In this document: one piece after another, positions 7,698 through 15,637 of the stretch
Layout: each line of letters begins with the position of its first letter
How positions within the stretch are numbered: position 1 is the stretch's first letter
Source: Rhodobacteraceae bacterium WFHF2C18
Lineage (GTDB): Bacteria > Pseudomonadota > Alphaproteobacteria > Rhodobacterales > Rhodobacteraceae
Direction of reading: 5' to 3'
DNA length: 64,000 nt
Assembly: GCA_002166865.1 (NCBI GenBank)
Contig: NHTQ01000004.1
Location: 186,001 to 250,000 of the forward strand
Notes under the pieces: model-generated
Told to the model about the DNA's origin: nothing
Database searches by the model: none
The model's input: the letters and a program-made list of their open reading frames with translations, nothing else
Made by a program: the position numbers and the translations under genes

Positions 7698-8297
7698 ATG
7701 CCAACGACATTCAAAGCCTTGATGGCGGCGCTGGTTCTGGGCCTTGCGGGGCCCGCCGCCGCGCAGGACCCGGTGAACATCCGGCCGGACATGCCCTCTG
7801 TCACCGTGGAGACCCGTTCCGGCACGGCCGAGATCTCGCGCATCCAGGATACCGACAACCGCATCAGCGGCGACTGGGCGCGCACCTCGCGGCCCTGTCC
7901 GCCCTTCTGCATCCAGCCGATGACGCCGGCGGAGGGCGTGACCACCATCGGCGAGCTTGAGTTGCTGGACATGCTGCAGGACGAGGCGGCGATCGTCGTG
8001 GACAGCCGCACGCCCGACTGGTTCAAGGGCGGCTCGATCCCCGGTGCGATCAACATCCCTTACACCGAAGCCACCGACCGTCTGGGCGAACTGGGCTGCG
8101 CCATCGACTTCGACGGCTGGGACTGCGCCGAGGCCCGGCCCGTGGCGCTGTTCTGCAATGGCCTGTGGTGCGGGCAGAGCCCCTCGGCCATCCGCCGGAT
8201 GATCGAGGCGGGCTATCCGGCCGACAAGATCCACTACTACCGCGGCGGCATGCAGACCTGGCGCCTGCTGGGGCTGTCCGTGACCGGCAGCGAATGA
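7698..8297 (+). CDS. periplasmic rhodanese-domain protein
   Basis: Exported protein of 199 residues. It has a signal peptide ending GLAGPAAAQ, a linker with a CPPFC motif (C67 and C71), and a rhodanese domain from about residue 82. The active-site loop is FCNGLWCGQSPSA with C153 as the expected persulfide-carrying cysteine and a second cysteine C158. An aspartate-rich strand AIVVDSRTPDWFKGGSIPGA is the typical rhodanese entry. It follows the uspA-like gene by 26 bases with GGGAGG before the ATG, so they probably form an operon. Role in periplasmic sulfur transfer is inferred. Confidence 0.85.
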   Translation: MPTTFKALMAALVLGLAGPAAAQDPVNIRPDMPSVTVETRSGTAEISRIQDTDNRISGDWARTSRPCPPFCIQPMTPAEGVTTIGELELLDMLQDEAAIVVDSRTPDWFKGGSIPGAINIPYTEATDRLGELGCAIDFDGWDCAEARPVALFCNGLWCGQSPSAIRRMIEAGYPADKIHYYRGGMQTWRLLGLSVTGSE

Positions 8298-8377
8298 AGG
8301 CGGGCGGGGGCCCGCGCCACTTGCCGGCTGCGGCCACCGCCCCCACATGACCGGTGCACCCAACACGGAGGACGCTG

Positions 8378-8602
8378 ATGAACTGCCCCATTGACGGAAC
8401 GGAACTGGTGATGACCGAGCGCGCGGGCGTCGAGATCGACTATTGCCCCAAGTGCCGCGGCGTCTGGCTGGACCGCGGCGAGCTTGACAAGATCATCGAA
8501 CGCTCCGCGCCTGCCGCGCCCGAGCCGCGCACCTGGGAGGCCGGCGACCGCCCGAAGAAGAAAAAGCGCGGCGGCTTCCTGGAAGAGATCTTCGATTTCT
8601 GA
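8378..8602 (+). CDS. zf-TFIIB domain small protein
   Basis: Cytosolic protein of 74 residues with two zinc-binding pairs, CP at the N-terminus (MNCPIDGTELV) and CPKCRGVWLDRGELD, the defining sequence of the bacterial zf-TFIIB family. The C-terminal part is Lys-rich and ends GFLEEIFDF. The start at 8378 is set by GGAGGA eight bases upstream. Its function in bacteria is unknown. It converges on a DUF3175 gene and the two share a hairpin between their stops. Confidence 0.85.
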   Translation: MNCPIDGTELVMTERAGVEIDYCPKCRGVWLDRGELDKIIERSAPAAPEPRTWEAGDRPKKKKRGGFLEEIFDF

Positions 8603-8624
8603 GGGGGCGCGCTCGCGCCCTCAG
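8599..8624. terminator. bidirectional hairpin between convergent genes
   Basis: CTGAGGG and CGCG on the left pair with CGCGCCCTCAG on the right, with a two-G bulge. The stem overlaps both stop codons and could end transcription from both sides; it lacks a long T run. Confidence 0.4.
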
Positions 8625-8905
8625 CCCTTGCCGCAAAGCCGGCGCAATTCGTCCTTGGCGTCTTCCAGCACCTGGCGTTGATCGGCGTCAAGCTGCTCGC
8701 CTGCGCGGTTGATGTAGAAGGTCAGCATGGACATGGCCGATTGCAGCACGCTGCCCTTGCGCCGCGTGCTCTCTTCGGCCGAGCGCTTGAGCGAGGCGGC
8801 GATCCGTTCGGGATCGTCCCAGGTGAACACGCCCTCTTCAAGGTCGAGCGCATCGCTGGTTTCCGTCACCTCCTGCGACCATTTTTGCGGCTCGTCACGG
8901 CTCAT
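8621..8905 (-). CDS. DUF3175 family protein
   Basis: Small soluble protein of 94 residues that I recognise as DUF3175: the run KWSQEVTETSDALDLEEGVF followed by DDPERIAASLKRSAE and SAMSMLTFYINRAG is the family signature. It is mostly helical and charged, with no export signal. Many members have a similar size and occur as single genes in proteobacteria. The start at MSRDEPQKW was preferred over an ATG 18 bases upstream. Function unknown. Confidence 0.82.
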   Translation of the reverse strand: MSRDEPQKWSQEVTETSDALDLEEGVFTWDDPERIAASLKRSAEESTRRKGSVLQSAMSMLTFYINRAGEQLDADQRQVLEDAKDELRRLCGKG

Positions 8906-9087
8906 GCGACCAGGATAACACACAGGGGCGCCGCGTACGACAGCGCGGCGGGTCGCAAAGGGTGCCGGCCGCGCCCGGGCACCGGGCGGTGGCGGACAAA
9001 CGCGGGCGCGGACGCCGCGTCAGGGGCGCGAGATGGTGGATCCGCGCGCCGGTTGCGATAAGCTCGCCGGCAGACAGGAGGCCCCCA

Positions 9088-9840
9088 ATGCACCCCATCA
9101 TCGCGCTCTGGTCGCATCCCCGCTCCATGTCCACGGCTATGGAGCGCATGATGCGCGAGCGCGGCGATCTGTGGTGCGCGCACGAACCCTTCATGTACGA
9201 CTACTACGTCGGCCGGGGCGTGCGCCGGATGCCCGCGTTCGAGGTGCAGCCCGACCATCCCGTCGATTACGCGGATATCCGCGACATGCTCCTGGCGCGG
9301 GCCGCGGCGGGGCCGGTCTTCTTCAAGGACATGGCCTATTACGTGGTGCCCCGCATCCTCGACGATCCCGCCTTCCTGGGGCGGCTGACGCATGCCTTCC
9401 TGATCCGCGATCCGGTGGCGGCGATCCTCAGCTACCACAAGCTGGACCCGCAGGTGACTTGCGAGGAGATCGGGCTGGAGGCCGAATGGCAGCTTTACCA
9501 GGCCGTGGGCGCCCTGGGCCGGACGCCGCCGGTGATCGAGGCCGAGGCGGTGCGCGCCGATCCCCGCGGGACCATGCGCGCCTTCTGGGCGGCCGTGGGT
9601 CTTGAATGGTGCGGGGCCGCCTTCGACTGGCAGGAGGTCCCGCAGGACTGGGCCCAGGTGGCGGGCTGGCACGGCAGCGTCGCCGCCTCCGATGGTATCC
9701 GGCCTGCCGATCCCGACGAGGCTAGGCGCAAGAGGGCGCTGTTCGCGGACCGGGTGAACGCCGCGCCCCACCTGCGCGCCTACCTTGCCCATCACGCCCC
9801 TTTCTACGAGCGGCTGCGCGCGGTGGCGGCCGGTTCGTGA
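9088..9840 (+). CDS. sulfotransferase-like protein
   Basis: Cytosolic protein of 250 residues with the PAPS-dependent sulfotransferase fold as seen in a branch often annotated as sulfotransferase family in Rhodobacteraceae. The N-terminal IIALWSHPRSMSTAMERMM corresponds to the 5'-phosphosulfate loop (S/T-rich, with PRSxST), and the region THAFLIRDPVAAILSYHK to the 3'-phosphate loop with RDP and a Ser. A CAGGAG ribosome site sits before the chosen ATG. The acceptor is unknown. The gene stands alone. Confidence 0.75.
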   Translation: MHPIIALWSHPRSMSTAMERMMRERGDLWCAHEPFMYDYYVGRGVRRMPAFEVQPDHPVDYADIRDMLLARAAAGPVFFKDMAYYVVPRILDDPAFLGRLTHAFLIRDPVAAILSYHKLDPQVTCEEIGLEAEWQLYQAVGALGRTPPVIEAEAVRADPRGTMRAFWAAVGLEWCGAAFDWQEVPQDWAQVAGWHGSVAASDGIRPADPDEARRKRALFADRVNAAPHLRAYLAHHAPFYERLRAVAAGS

Positions 9841-9857
9841 CGGCCGCGGCGGCCCGA

Positions 9858-10397
9858 TCAGGGGGCGATCAGGATCGAGCCCAGAACCTCGGCCGCCGCG
9901 CCCTTCATCCGGATCACAAGGATCTCGCCCGATCGCGTGAAGCGCCCCGTCAGGGCCGAGATGTTGACCTGGTGCGTCACCAGCAACCTGCGCCCCTCCG
10001 TGCGGTCCATGAGCGTCCGGGCCCCCCGGGTGCGCGTCGGTCTTTGCCCTTTCTCCTGGAAGAAGGAATTGAGCGCCGGCGCCGCCGTCACGGGGCCCGC
10101 GTCCAGCAGCCGGGCGGTTTCGCGGCAGCGGCACCACTGGCTGGTGAAGACGTGGTCGAAGGAAATGCCGCGGGCGCGCAGGGCCGCGCCGATGGCGCGC
10201 GCCTGGGCCCGGCCGGCGGCGTCGAGGGTGCGTTGCGTGCTGCAATCGCCCAGCGTGAACCCGGGCGGATCCCCGCTGCCCGGGGCGAGGGCGTGGCGCA
10301 TCACCGCGACCGCGCCGGGCTGGCGCAGCGCCTGCCAGTCGTTGGCCAGCGCGGCGGCCGGCAGGAGGAGCAGGAGAAGCGTGAACAACCGTCCCAT
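9858..10397 (-). CDS. histidine phosphatase family protein, exported
   Basis: Predicted periplasmic phosphatase of 179 residues. The signal peptide is GRLFTLLLLLLPAAALA. The phosphohistidine motif appears as VAVMRHALAPG (RHA instead of RHG), with a second arginine near SQWCRCRETA and the distal histidine in LVTHQVNISAL. These give the expected R-H-R-H catalytic set of the branch-2 phosphoglycerate-mutase-like fold. Substrate unknown. The start at the signal peptide was chosen over an ATG 57 bases upstream. Confidence 0.83.
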   Translation of the reverse strand: MGRLFTLLLLLLPAAALANDWQALRQPGAVAVMRHALAPGSGDPPGFTLGDCSTQRTLDAAGRAQARAIGAALRARGISFDHVFTSQWCRCRETARLLDAGPVTAAPALNSFFQEKGQRPTRTRGARTLMDRTEGRRLLVTHQVNISALTGRFTRSGEILVIRMKGAAAEVLGSILIAP

Positions 10398-10463
10398 ACG
10401 GGTCAGATAGGCGGGGAGGCGGCGCTGTCCACCCGCACGCGATACCGCGGGCAAAGCCGTGCC

Positions 10464-10676
10464 TCACCGCCCCAGGATCGCCCGGACCAACGCCACGAGG
10501 ACCGACAGCACCACCGAGACGAGTATGGCGCTGGTGATGGGGATGTAGACGGTCAGGTTCTCGCGCTCGATCACGATGTCGCCGGGCAGCCGGCCCAGGC
10601 CCAGCCGGCTGAGCGGGCCCCAGAGAAGGCCGATGACGATCAGCACGATGCCGGCAAGGATCAGGAAACGCGCCAT
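10464..10676 (-). CDS. DUF2905 small membrane protein
   Basis: Peptide of 70 residues with two membrane segments (FLILAGIVLIVIGLLWG and AILVSVVLSVLVALVRAIL) joined by the conserved LGRLPGDIVIERENLTVYIPI loop, which defines DUF2905. It is common in bacteria as a single-gene inner-membrane protein of unknown role. It lies upstream of the phosphatase gene in the same direction, with 66 bases between them. Confidence 0.85.
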   Translation of the reverse strand: MARFLILAGIVLIVIGLLWGPLSRLGLGRLPGDIVIERENLTVYIPITSAILVSVVLSVLVALVRAILGR

Positions 10677-10811
10677 GTGGGCATCCTAGCGGCCAGCACG
10701 CGCCCTGTGTAGGGGCCGGCGCCGGCGGAAAGGTCGCGGGCCCGCCGCATGCGCCCCGTTGAATATGTCCCGGTCTTGCGGCATCCTGTTGTCATCGTGA
10801 GGAGGGGGATC

Positions 10812-11528
10812 ATGCGCCTGATCCGCATTCTGGCCGCGCTCGCGGCCCTCTGCCTCGGCCCCGGCGTCGCCGCGCAGGAGCTGATCGGCAGCTACACGGC
10901 CCGGATCGGGACCGACGATCTTTACAATTCCAAGGGCCAGCCGCTCAGCGCGCCCTGGCAGGTCCTGCGGCAGGACCGGGCGAACTACCACCGCTTCGGC
11001 ATTTCCCATCCCGGTGATGAATGGGATCCCTTCTTCGACAGCATCGAGAACCGCGCCGCGATGGAACGGCTGATCCGGCGCGGCGGGCTGCCGCCCGAGG
11101 TGCGCCGCCGGATCATGCAGGGCGGCGCGCAGGTGCGGGTGTCGATCTTCGGCAGCGGCGGGCGCGGCGACTGGGTGGAGGTCACGCTGGTCGGTGCCGC
11201 CGGGGTGCCGCAACTGGTGGCCAGCTACACCGCCTTCATCGGTGCGGACGACCTCTACAATTCCGAGGGCCAGCCGCTCGGCGCGCCCTGGCAGGTCCTG
11301 CGGCAGGACCGGGCGAACTACCACCGCTTCGGCATTTCCCAGCCCGGCGACGAATGGGACCCGGTCTTCGACAGCATGGAAAACCGCGCCGCGATGGAAC
11401 GGATGCTGCGGCGCGGCTACATCGCCCCGGGCGCACGCAGCCGCCTGATGCAGGGCGGTGCGCGGGTGATGGTGCGCATCTACGGCACCGGCGGGCGGGG
11501 CGAATACATCGACGTCACCGTGCACTAG
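10812..11528 (+). CDS. secreted protein made of two tandem copies of one domain
   Basis: Unrecognised exported protein of 238 residues. After a signal peptide (IRILAALAALCLGPGVAA) it consists of two copies of a roughly 105-residue domain, residues 23-127 and 134-238, offset by exactly 111 codons. Shared blocks include DDLYNS.GQPL, APWQVLRQDRANYHRFGIS, PGDEWDP.FDS and ENRAAMER. Each copy ends in a glycine-rich strand (GSGGRGDWVEVT, GTGGRGEYIDVT). The duplication is visible at DNA level as a 61-base identical stretch. No catalytic motif is evident. GGAGGGGG precedes the ATG. Confidence 0.8.
   Translation: MRLIRILAALAALCLGPGVAAQELIGSYTARIGTDDLYNSKGQPLSAPWQVLRQDRANYHRFGISHPGDEWDPFFDSIENRAAMERLIRRGGLPPEVRRRIMQGGAQVRVSIFGSGGRGDWVEVTLVGAAGVPQLVASYTAFIGADDLYNSEGQPLGAPWQVLRQDRANYHRFGISQPGDEWDPVFDSMENRAAMERMLRRGYIAPGARSRLMQGGARVMVRIYGTGGRGEYIDVTVH
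10948..11008 (+). repeat. 61-base direct repeat, copy 1
   Basis: Identical to 11281-11341, offset 333 bases (111 codons). It lies inside the duplicated secreted-protein gene and encodes the most conserved part of the domain. Confidence 0.9.
11281..11341 (+). repeat. 61-base direct repeat, copy 2
   Basis: Identical to 10948-11008. Sequence outside this block has diverged by many substitutions, so perfect identity here suggests either gene conversion between the copies or strong constraint. Confidence 0.9.
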
Positions 11529-12004
11529 CGCCACAGGGTCAGCGGCAGGGCCAGGATCGCCGCTGCCTCGCGCAGCCAGCTGCGCGCCAGCGCCCGGCGG
11601 GAGGTGCCGCGCGGCGCCGGGCAGGAAACCCGGGCGCGCAGCCCCAGGGCCCGCGCCGTCAGCCAGGCCCGCGGGGCGTGATAGCGGTCGGTCACGATGA
11701 CGGCCTCGCGGGCGCCGATCCGGGCCAGCAGGGGCCGCGCGCGGGCGATGTTCTCCAGCGTGCGGGTCGAGGTGTCCTCGCGCAGCAGCGCGGCGGCGGG
11801 CACGCCCGCCTCTAGGCAGATGCGGGCGATCGCCTCGGCCTCGGCGGGCGGGTGCCGGCCCGGGCCGCCGCAGCCGATGATGTGGGTGACGGCCCCCGCG
11901 TGGTAGAGCCGCGCGGCATGGCGGGCCCGGCGCCTGAGTGTGGGCGAGGGCTGCCCGCCCGGCCAGATCGCGGCGCCCAGCACCAGGGCGGCGCGCGGGC
12001 TCAT
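11525..12004 (-). CDS. YdcF family (DUF218) protein
   Basis: Protein of 159 residues with the DUF218 Rossmann-like core: ALVLGAAIWPGGQPSPTLRRR near the start, the GCGG turn, acidic HPPAEAEAIARIC, EDTSTRTLENIARA and VIVTDRYHAPRA, all conserved in YdcF and SanA-like proteins. Those are linked to envelope integrity or nucleotide-like ligand binding. No N-terminal membrane anchor is seen; one short hydrophobic C-terminal stretch is present. Its ATG overlaps the stop of the gene upstream (ATGA), so they are translationally coupled. Confidence 0.8.
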   Translation of the reverse strand: MSPRAALVLGAAIWPGGQPSPTLRRRARHAARLYHAGAVTHIIGCGGPGRHPPAEAEAIARICLEAGVPAAALLREDTSTRTLENIARARPLLARIGAREAVIVTDRYHAPRAWLTARALGLRARVSCPAPRGTSRRALARSWLREAAAILALPLTLWR

Positions 12005-12246
12005 GCCTGCCGCGCCGCCACGCGGAAGCCCGCCCCGTCCAGCGACAGCCGCCAGCCCCTGGCGCCGATCAGCGTTCCGGCGGCCGTGCGGTAGGGCGCC
12101 AGGCGCAGCACGCCACCCCGCAACTCCCCTTGGGCGGAACTCCCGTCGGCAAATCGGACCACCGCCGCGCCCTCGCCGGCGCGGCCCAGAACGCGCCCCC
12201 GCGCGCCGGGATAGAGGTGGGAGTGATGCGCCTCCAGCTCGATCAT
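12001..12246 (-). CDS. small protein of unknown function upstream of ydcF
   Basis: Unrecognised protein of 81 residues, beta-rich, with no signal peptide, membrane segment or metal motif. Residues such as LYPGARGRVLGRAGEGAAVVRFADGSSAQGEL suggest a small SH3-like or KOW-like barrel, but this is only a pattern impression. It ends in a four-base overlap with the ydcF-type gene and must be translated with it. Start taken at MIELEAHH; a longer frame upstream has no plausible protein sequence. Confidence 0.6.
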   Translation of the reverse strand: MIELEAHHSHLYPGARGRVLGRAGEGAAVVRFADGSSAQGELRGGVLRLAPYRTAAGTLIGARGWRLSLDGAGFRVAARQA

Positions 12247-12326
12247 GGCGGCAGGATAGCAGGCCGGCGGCGGCTTGACACCCGGGTCCGGGCGGGGCTG
12301 GATGAGGCCAGGAACGGAGGACACAG

Positions 12327-12596
12327 ATGGAAGCATTCCTGGACGCCCTGGGCACGGTCACGCTGGTGCTGCTGGTGGTGATCGGGCTGTTGTCGGGCTT
12401 CATCGCGGGCACGCTCACCGGTCGGCACCGGCTGCTCTACATGATCCTGGGGCTGGCGGGCGCGCTGCTCTTGCCCTTCGTGCTGGCCGCCCTAGGGCTG
12501 GGCATCCTTGCGGCCTACGGGGCGGTGGCGATCCTCATCGCCTCGCTCGTGGGGGCGGTCATCGTGATCCTGGTGGCGCGCGCCCTGTTCGACTGA
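12327..12596 (+). CDS. GlsB/YeaQ/YmgE-like small membrane protein
   Basis: Hydrophobic protein of 89 residues with three predicted membrane segments and the glycine-rich SGFIAGTLTGRHRLLYMILGLAGALL run typical of transglycosylase-associated (GlsB/YeaQ) proteins. Family members are stress-induced inner-membrane proteins with no established biochemistry. A GGAGGAC ribosome site lies close before the ATG. It is divergent from the preceding two-gene unit. Confidence 0.75.
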   Translation: MEAFLDALGTVTLVLLVVIGLLSGFIAGTLTGRHRLLYMILGLAGALLLPFVLAALGLGILAAYGAVAILIASLVGAVIVILVARALFD

Positions 12597-12659
12597 GCGT
12601 ATCGCGCGGCGCTGGCGGCTGGATGCGTGCATCCCTCCCACGGGTGGCGGGCCAAAGGG

Positions 12660-14858
12660 CTAGCGTTTTTTCCGCGCCACATTCCCGCCCTTCTGCCCCG
12701 GCCGCCCGGCCGTCGAGCGGCCCTTGGTGCCCACGGCCTCCTCTGACGCCTTCTCCACCGCCTGCTGGCGGGCCAGCGGGTCGTCGTGGACGGCGAGGTC
12801 CACCGCCTCCAGCCGCTTGATCTCGTCGCGCAGGCGGGCGGCCTCCTCGAATTCCAGGTTCTCCGCGGCCTTGCGCATGTCCGTGCGCAGCCCCTCCAGG
12901 TGCGCCTGAAGGTTCTCGCCCACCTTGGGCTTGTCCACCTGCGCGGTGACCCGGTTCATGTCCACGTCGCCCTGGTAGAGGCCGGCCAGAACATCCTCGA
13001 CGTTCTTGCGGATGGTCTCGGGCGTGATGCCGTGTTCCTCGTTGTAGGCGATCTGCTTGGCGCGGCGGCGCTCGGTCTCGCCGATGGCGCGTTCCATGCT
13101 GCCGGTCACGCGGTCGGCATACATGATGACCCGGCCCTCGGCGTTGCGCGCCGCGCGCCCGATGGTCTGGATCAGCGAGGTTTCCGAGCGCAGGAAGCCC
13201 TCCTTGTCGGCATCGAGGATCGCCACCAGCCCGCATTCGGGGATGTCGAGCCCCTCGCGCAGCAGGTTGATGCCCACCAGCACGTCGAAGGCGCCCAAGC
13301 GCAGGTCGCGCAGGATCTCGATGCGCTCGATGGTGTCGATGTCGGAGTGCATGTAGCGCACGCGCACGCCCTGTTCGTGCAGGTATTCGGTCAGGTCCTC
13401 GGCCATGCGCTTGGTCAGCGTGGTGCACAGCGTGCGGTAGCCGGCCGCCGAGACCCGGCGCACCTCGTCCAGCAGGTCGTCCACCTGCATCTCGACGGGG
13501 CGGATCTCCACCTGCGGGTCCAGCAGGCCGGTGGGGCGGATCACCTGCTCGGTGAAGACGCCGCCCGCCTGCTCCAGCTCCCAGGCCGCGGGGGTGGCCG
13601 AGACGAAGACCGACTGCGGGCGCATGGCGTCCCACTCGTCGAACTTCAGCGGGCGGTTGTCCATGCACGACGGCAGGCGGAAGCCGTGCTCGGCCAGGGT
13701 GAACTTGCGCCGGTAGTCGCCGCGGTACATGCCGCCGATCTGGGGCACGCTGACGTGACTTTCGTCGGCGAAGACGATGGCCGAATCGGGGATGAATTCG
13801 AACAGGGTGGGCGGCGGCTCCCCCGGGGCGCGGCCCGTCAGGTAGCGCGAGTAGTTCTCGATCCCGTTGCAGGATCCAGTGGCCTCCAGCATCTCCAGGT
13901 CGAAGCTCGTGCGCTGCTCCAGCCGCTGTGCTTCCAGCAGCTTGCCCTCGTCCTCAAGTTGCTTGAGCCGCTGGGTCAGCTCCTTCTTGATGCCCTTGAT
14001 CGCCTGCTGCAGCGTGGGCTTGGGCGTGACGTAGTGCGAATTGGCGTAGACGCGGATCTGCTCGAAGCTGTCGGTCTTCTCGCCGGTGAGCGGATCGAAC
14101 TCGGTGATCGCCTCCAGTTCCTCCCCGAAGAAGCTCAGCCGCCAGGCGCGGTCCTCCAGGTGGGCGGGGAAGATCTCCAGCACGTCGCCGCGCACGCGGA
14201 AGCTGCCGCGCTGGAAGGCCTGGTCGTTGCGGCGGTACTGCTGGGCGACGAGGTCGGCCATGACCTTGCGCTGGTCGTACTCCTGCCCGACGCGCAGGTC
14301 CTGGGTCATGGCGCCGTAGGTCTCGACCGAGCCGATGCCGTAGATGCAGGACACCGAGGCCACGATGATCACGTCGTCGCGCTCCAGCAGCGCCCGGGTG
14401 GCGGAGTGGCGCATCCGGTCGATCTGCTCGTTGATCTGGCTCTCCTTCTCGATGTAGGTGTCCGAGCGCGGCACGTAGGCCTCGGGCTGGTAGTAGTCGT
14501 AGTAGCTGACGAAGTACTCGACCGCGTTGTCGGGGAAGAAGCCCTTGAACTCGCCGTAGAGCTGCGCGGCAAGCGTCTTGTTGGGGGCCAGGATGATGGC
14601 CGGGCGCTGCGTCTGCTCGATCACCCTGGCCATGGTGTAGGTCTTGCCGGTGCCGGTGGCGCCCAGCAGGACCTGGTCGCGCTCGCCGTCCAGAACGCCC
14701 TGCGACAGCTCGGCAATTGCCGTCGGCTGGTCGCCCGCGGGGGCGAATTCCGTCTGCATGACGAACCGCTTGCCGCCCTCCAGTTTCTCGCGCGCACCGA
14801 CCGCGGGGGCGGCGGCGTGCATGGCGGCGGCGGATGAATCGGAATGGGCGTAGGGCAT
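12660..14858 (-). CDS. uvrB: UvrABC system protein B
   Basis: DNA damage-verification helicase of nucleotide excision repair; it is loaded by UvrA and recruits UvrC. At 732 residues it is slightly longer than usual because of an N-terminal extension of about 35 residues. Motifs present are Walker [11 protein letters not shown], the beta-hairpin [20 protein letters not shown] that inserts between strands, Walker [12 protein letters not shown], helicase motifs V and VI ([22 protein letters not shown]) and a C-terminal UVR domain ([17 protein letters not shown]) that binds UvrC. No alphaproteobacterial LexA box (GTTC-N7-GTTC) was found upstream. Confidence 0.97.
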   Translation of the reverse strand: MPYAHSDSSAAAMHAAAPAVGAREKLEGGKRFVMQTEFAPAGDQPTAIAELSQGVLDGERDQVLLGATGTGKTYTMARVIEQTQRPAIILAPNKTLAAQLYGEFKGFFPDNAVEYFVSYYDYYQPEAYVPRSDTYIEKESQINEQIDRMRHSATRALLERDDVIIVASVSCIYGIGSVETYGAMTQDLRVGQEYDQRKVMADLVAQQYRRNDQAFQRGSFRVRGDVLEIFPAHLEDRAWRLSFFGEELEAITEFDPLTGEKTDSFEQIRVYANSHYVTPKPTLQQAIKGIKKELTQRLKQLEDEGKLLEAQRLEQRTSFDLEMLEATGSCNGIENYSRYLTGRAPGEPPPTLFEFIPDSAIVFADESHVSVPQIGGMYRGDYRRKFTLAEHGFRLPSCMDNRPLKFDEWDAMRPQSVFVSATPAAWELEQAGGVFTEQVIRPTGLLDPQVEIRPVEMQVDDLLDEVRRVSAAGYRTLCTTLTKRMAEDLTEYLHEQGVRVRYMHSDIDTIERIEILRDLRLGAFDVLVGINLLREGLDIPECGLVAILDADKEGFLRSETSLIQTIGRAARNAEGRVIMYADRVTGSMERAIGETERRRAKQIAYNEEHGITPETIRKNVEDVLAGLYQGDVDMNRVTAQVDKPKVGENLQAHLEGLRTDMRKAAENLEFEEAARLRDEIKRLEAVDLAVHDDPLARQQAVEKASEEAVGTKGRSTAGRPGQKGGNVARKKR

Positions 14859-14939
14859 GGGCGGGGATCCTTCCTGGACCCCCTTAATGTGCCCTCATCG
14901 GGGGCCAGTTCAACCCCGGCCCCCGGCGGTTGGCCGCGC

Positions 14940-15467
14940 CTACATCCCGGCCTTCTCGAAGACGCCGCAGGCGATGCGCGCCCCGGCCGCGCCGGCGGGC
15001 TGGGACATGTAGTCGTCCGCCCCCTCGTGCATGACGAAGGCGGCGCCGTCCGCGTCGGTCAGGTGCTCGGGCGCGAGGCGCGCGTTGAAATGGGCGATCT
15101 GCAGGATGCCGTCGCCGCGGACATGGGCATTGGGCAGGTCGCCGGGGTGCGGCCCGCCTTCCACCATGACGCCGTGCTTGGCGTCTCCGGCCACGTGGCC
15201 GCCGGCCGAGGTGAAGTCGTCGGCCGAACAATCGCCCGTCTCGTGGATATGCACCGCGTGTTCGCCCGGCGGCACGCCGGTCAGGTCGAGGGTCACGATC
15301 ATGACGCCCGAGGGCGTGGGCTCGACCGTCACGGTGCCGTCGATCTTGTCCTCGCGTCCGCCGACGTCGGCGGCGAAATGGCCCGCCTCGTGGTTGTCGG
15401 CCAGGGCCGGCGCCGCCAGCGGCAGCATCAGCGCGGCGGCCAGCAGGGATTTCGGTATGGCTGTCAT
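14940..15467 (-). CDS. sodC: periplasmic Cu,Zn superoxide dismutase
   Basis: Converts periplasmic superoxide to oxygen and peroxide. The 175-residue protein has a signal peptide (LLAAALMLPLAAPALA). Copper ligands are H73, H75 and H147 (AVHIHETGDC and FVMHEGADD), with bridging and zinc ligands H91, H98, H107 or H115 and D119 in the GGHVAGDAKHG to RGDG region. C80 and C167 should form the conserved disulfide. It lies downstream of the bd oxidase genes on the same strand, which fits a shared role in coping with oxygen. Confidence 0.95.
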   Translation of the reverse strand: MTAIPKSLLAAALMLPLAAPALADNHEAGHFAADVGGREDKIDGTVTVEPTPSGVMIVTLDLTGVPPGEHAVHIHETGDCSADDFTSAGGHVAGDAKHGVMVEGGPHPGDLPNAHVRGDGILQIAHFNARLAPEHLTDADGAAFVMHEGADDYMSQPAGAAGARIACGVFEKAGM

Positions 15468-15529
15468 GGTATCCTCCCGGGTGGTGTTGCGCCGGGGACA
15501 ACGGCCGGGGTGGGGGCGTGGTTCCCGCC

Positions 15530-15637
15530 TCAGCCGATCATCAGCCGGATCAGGTAGGCGACCACGGCCAGCACGGCGACCGAGGCCGCCCAGAGGCCCA
15601 CGAACCACGCCAGGCGCCGCAGGGTGTCGCGCCGCAT
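15530..15637 (-). CDS. DUF2474 small membrane peptide of the bd oxidase
   Basis: Peptide of 35 residues, MRRDTLRRLAWFVGLW at the start followed by a single membrane helix (AASVAVLAVVAYLIRLMIG). Its start overlaps the cydB stop (TGATG), a typical arrangement for the DUF2474/CydX-like accessory peptides that stabilise bd oxidases. It is too short for ordinary gene calling. Function as a third oxidase subunit is inferred from position and family. Confidence 0.8.
   Translation of the reverse strand: MRRDTLRRLAWFVGLWAASVAVLAVVAYLIRLMIG

Noticed and set aside
12786..14837. 683-codon plus-strand frame opposite uvrB
   Set aside because: Antisense shadow of uvrB; translation is repetitive Leu/Val/His without structure.
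14859..14939. Search for a LexA box upstream of uvrB
   Set aside because: Only a single GTTC half-site is present; no GTTC-N7-GTTC or GAAC-N7-GAAC.
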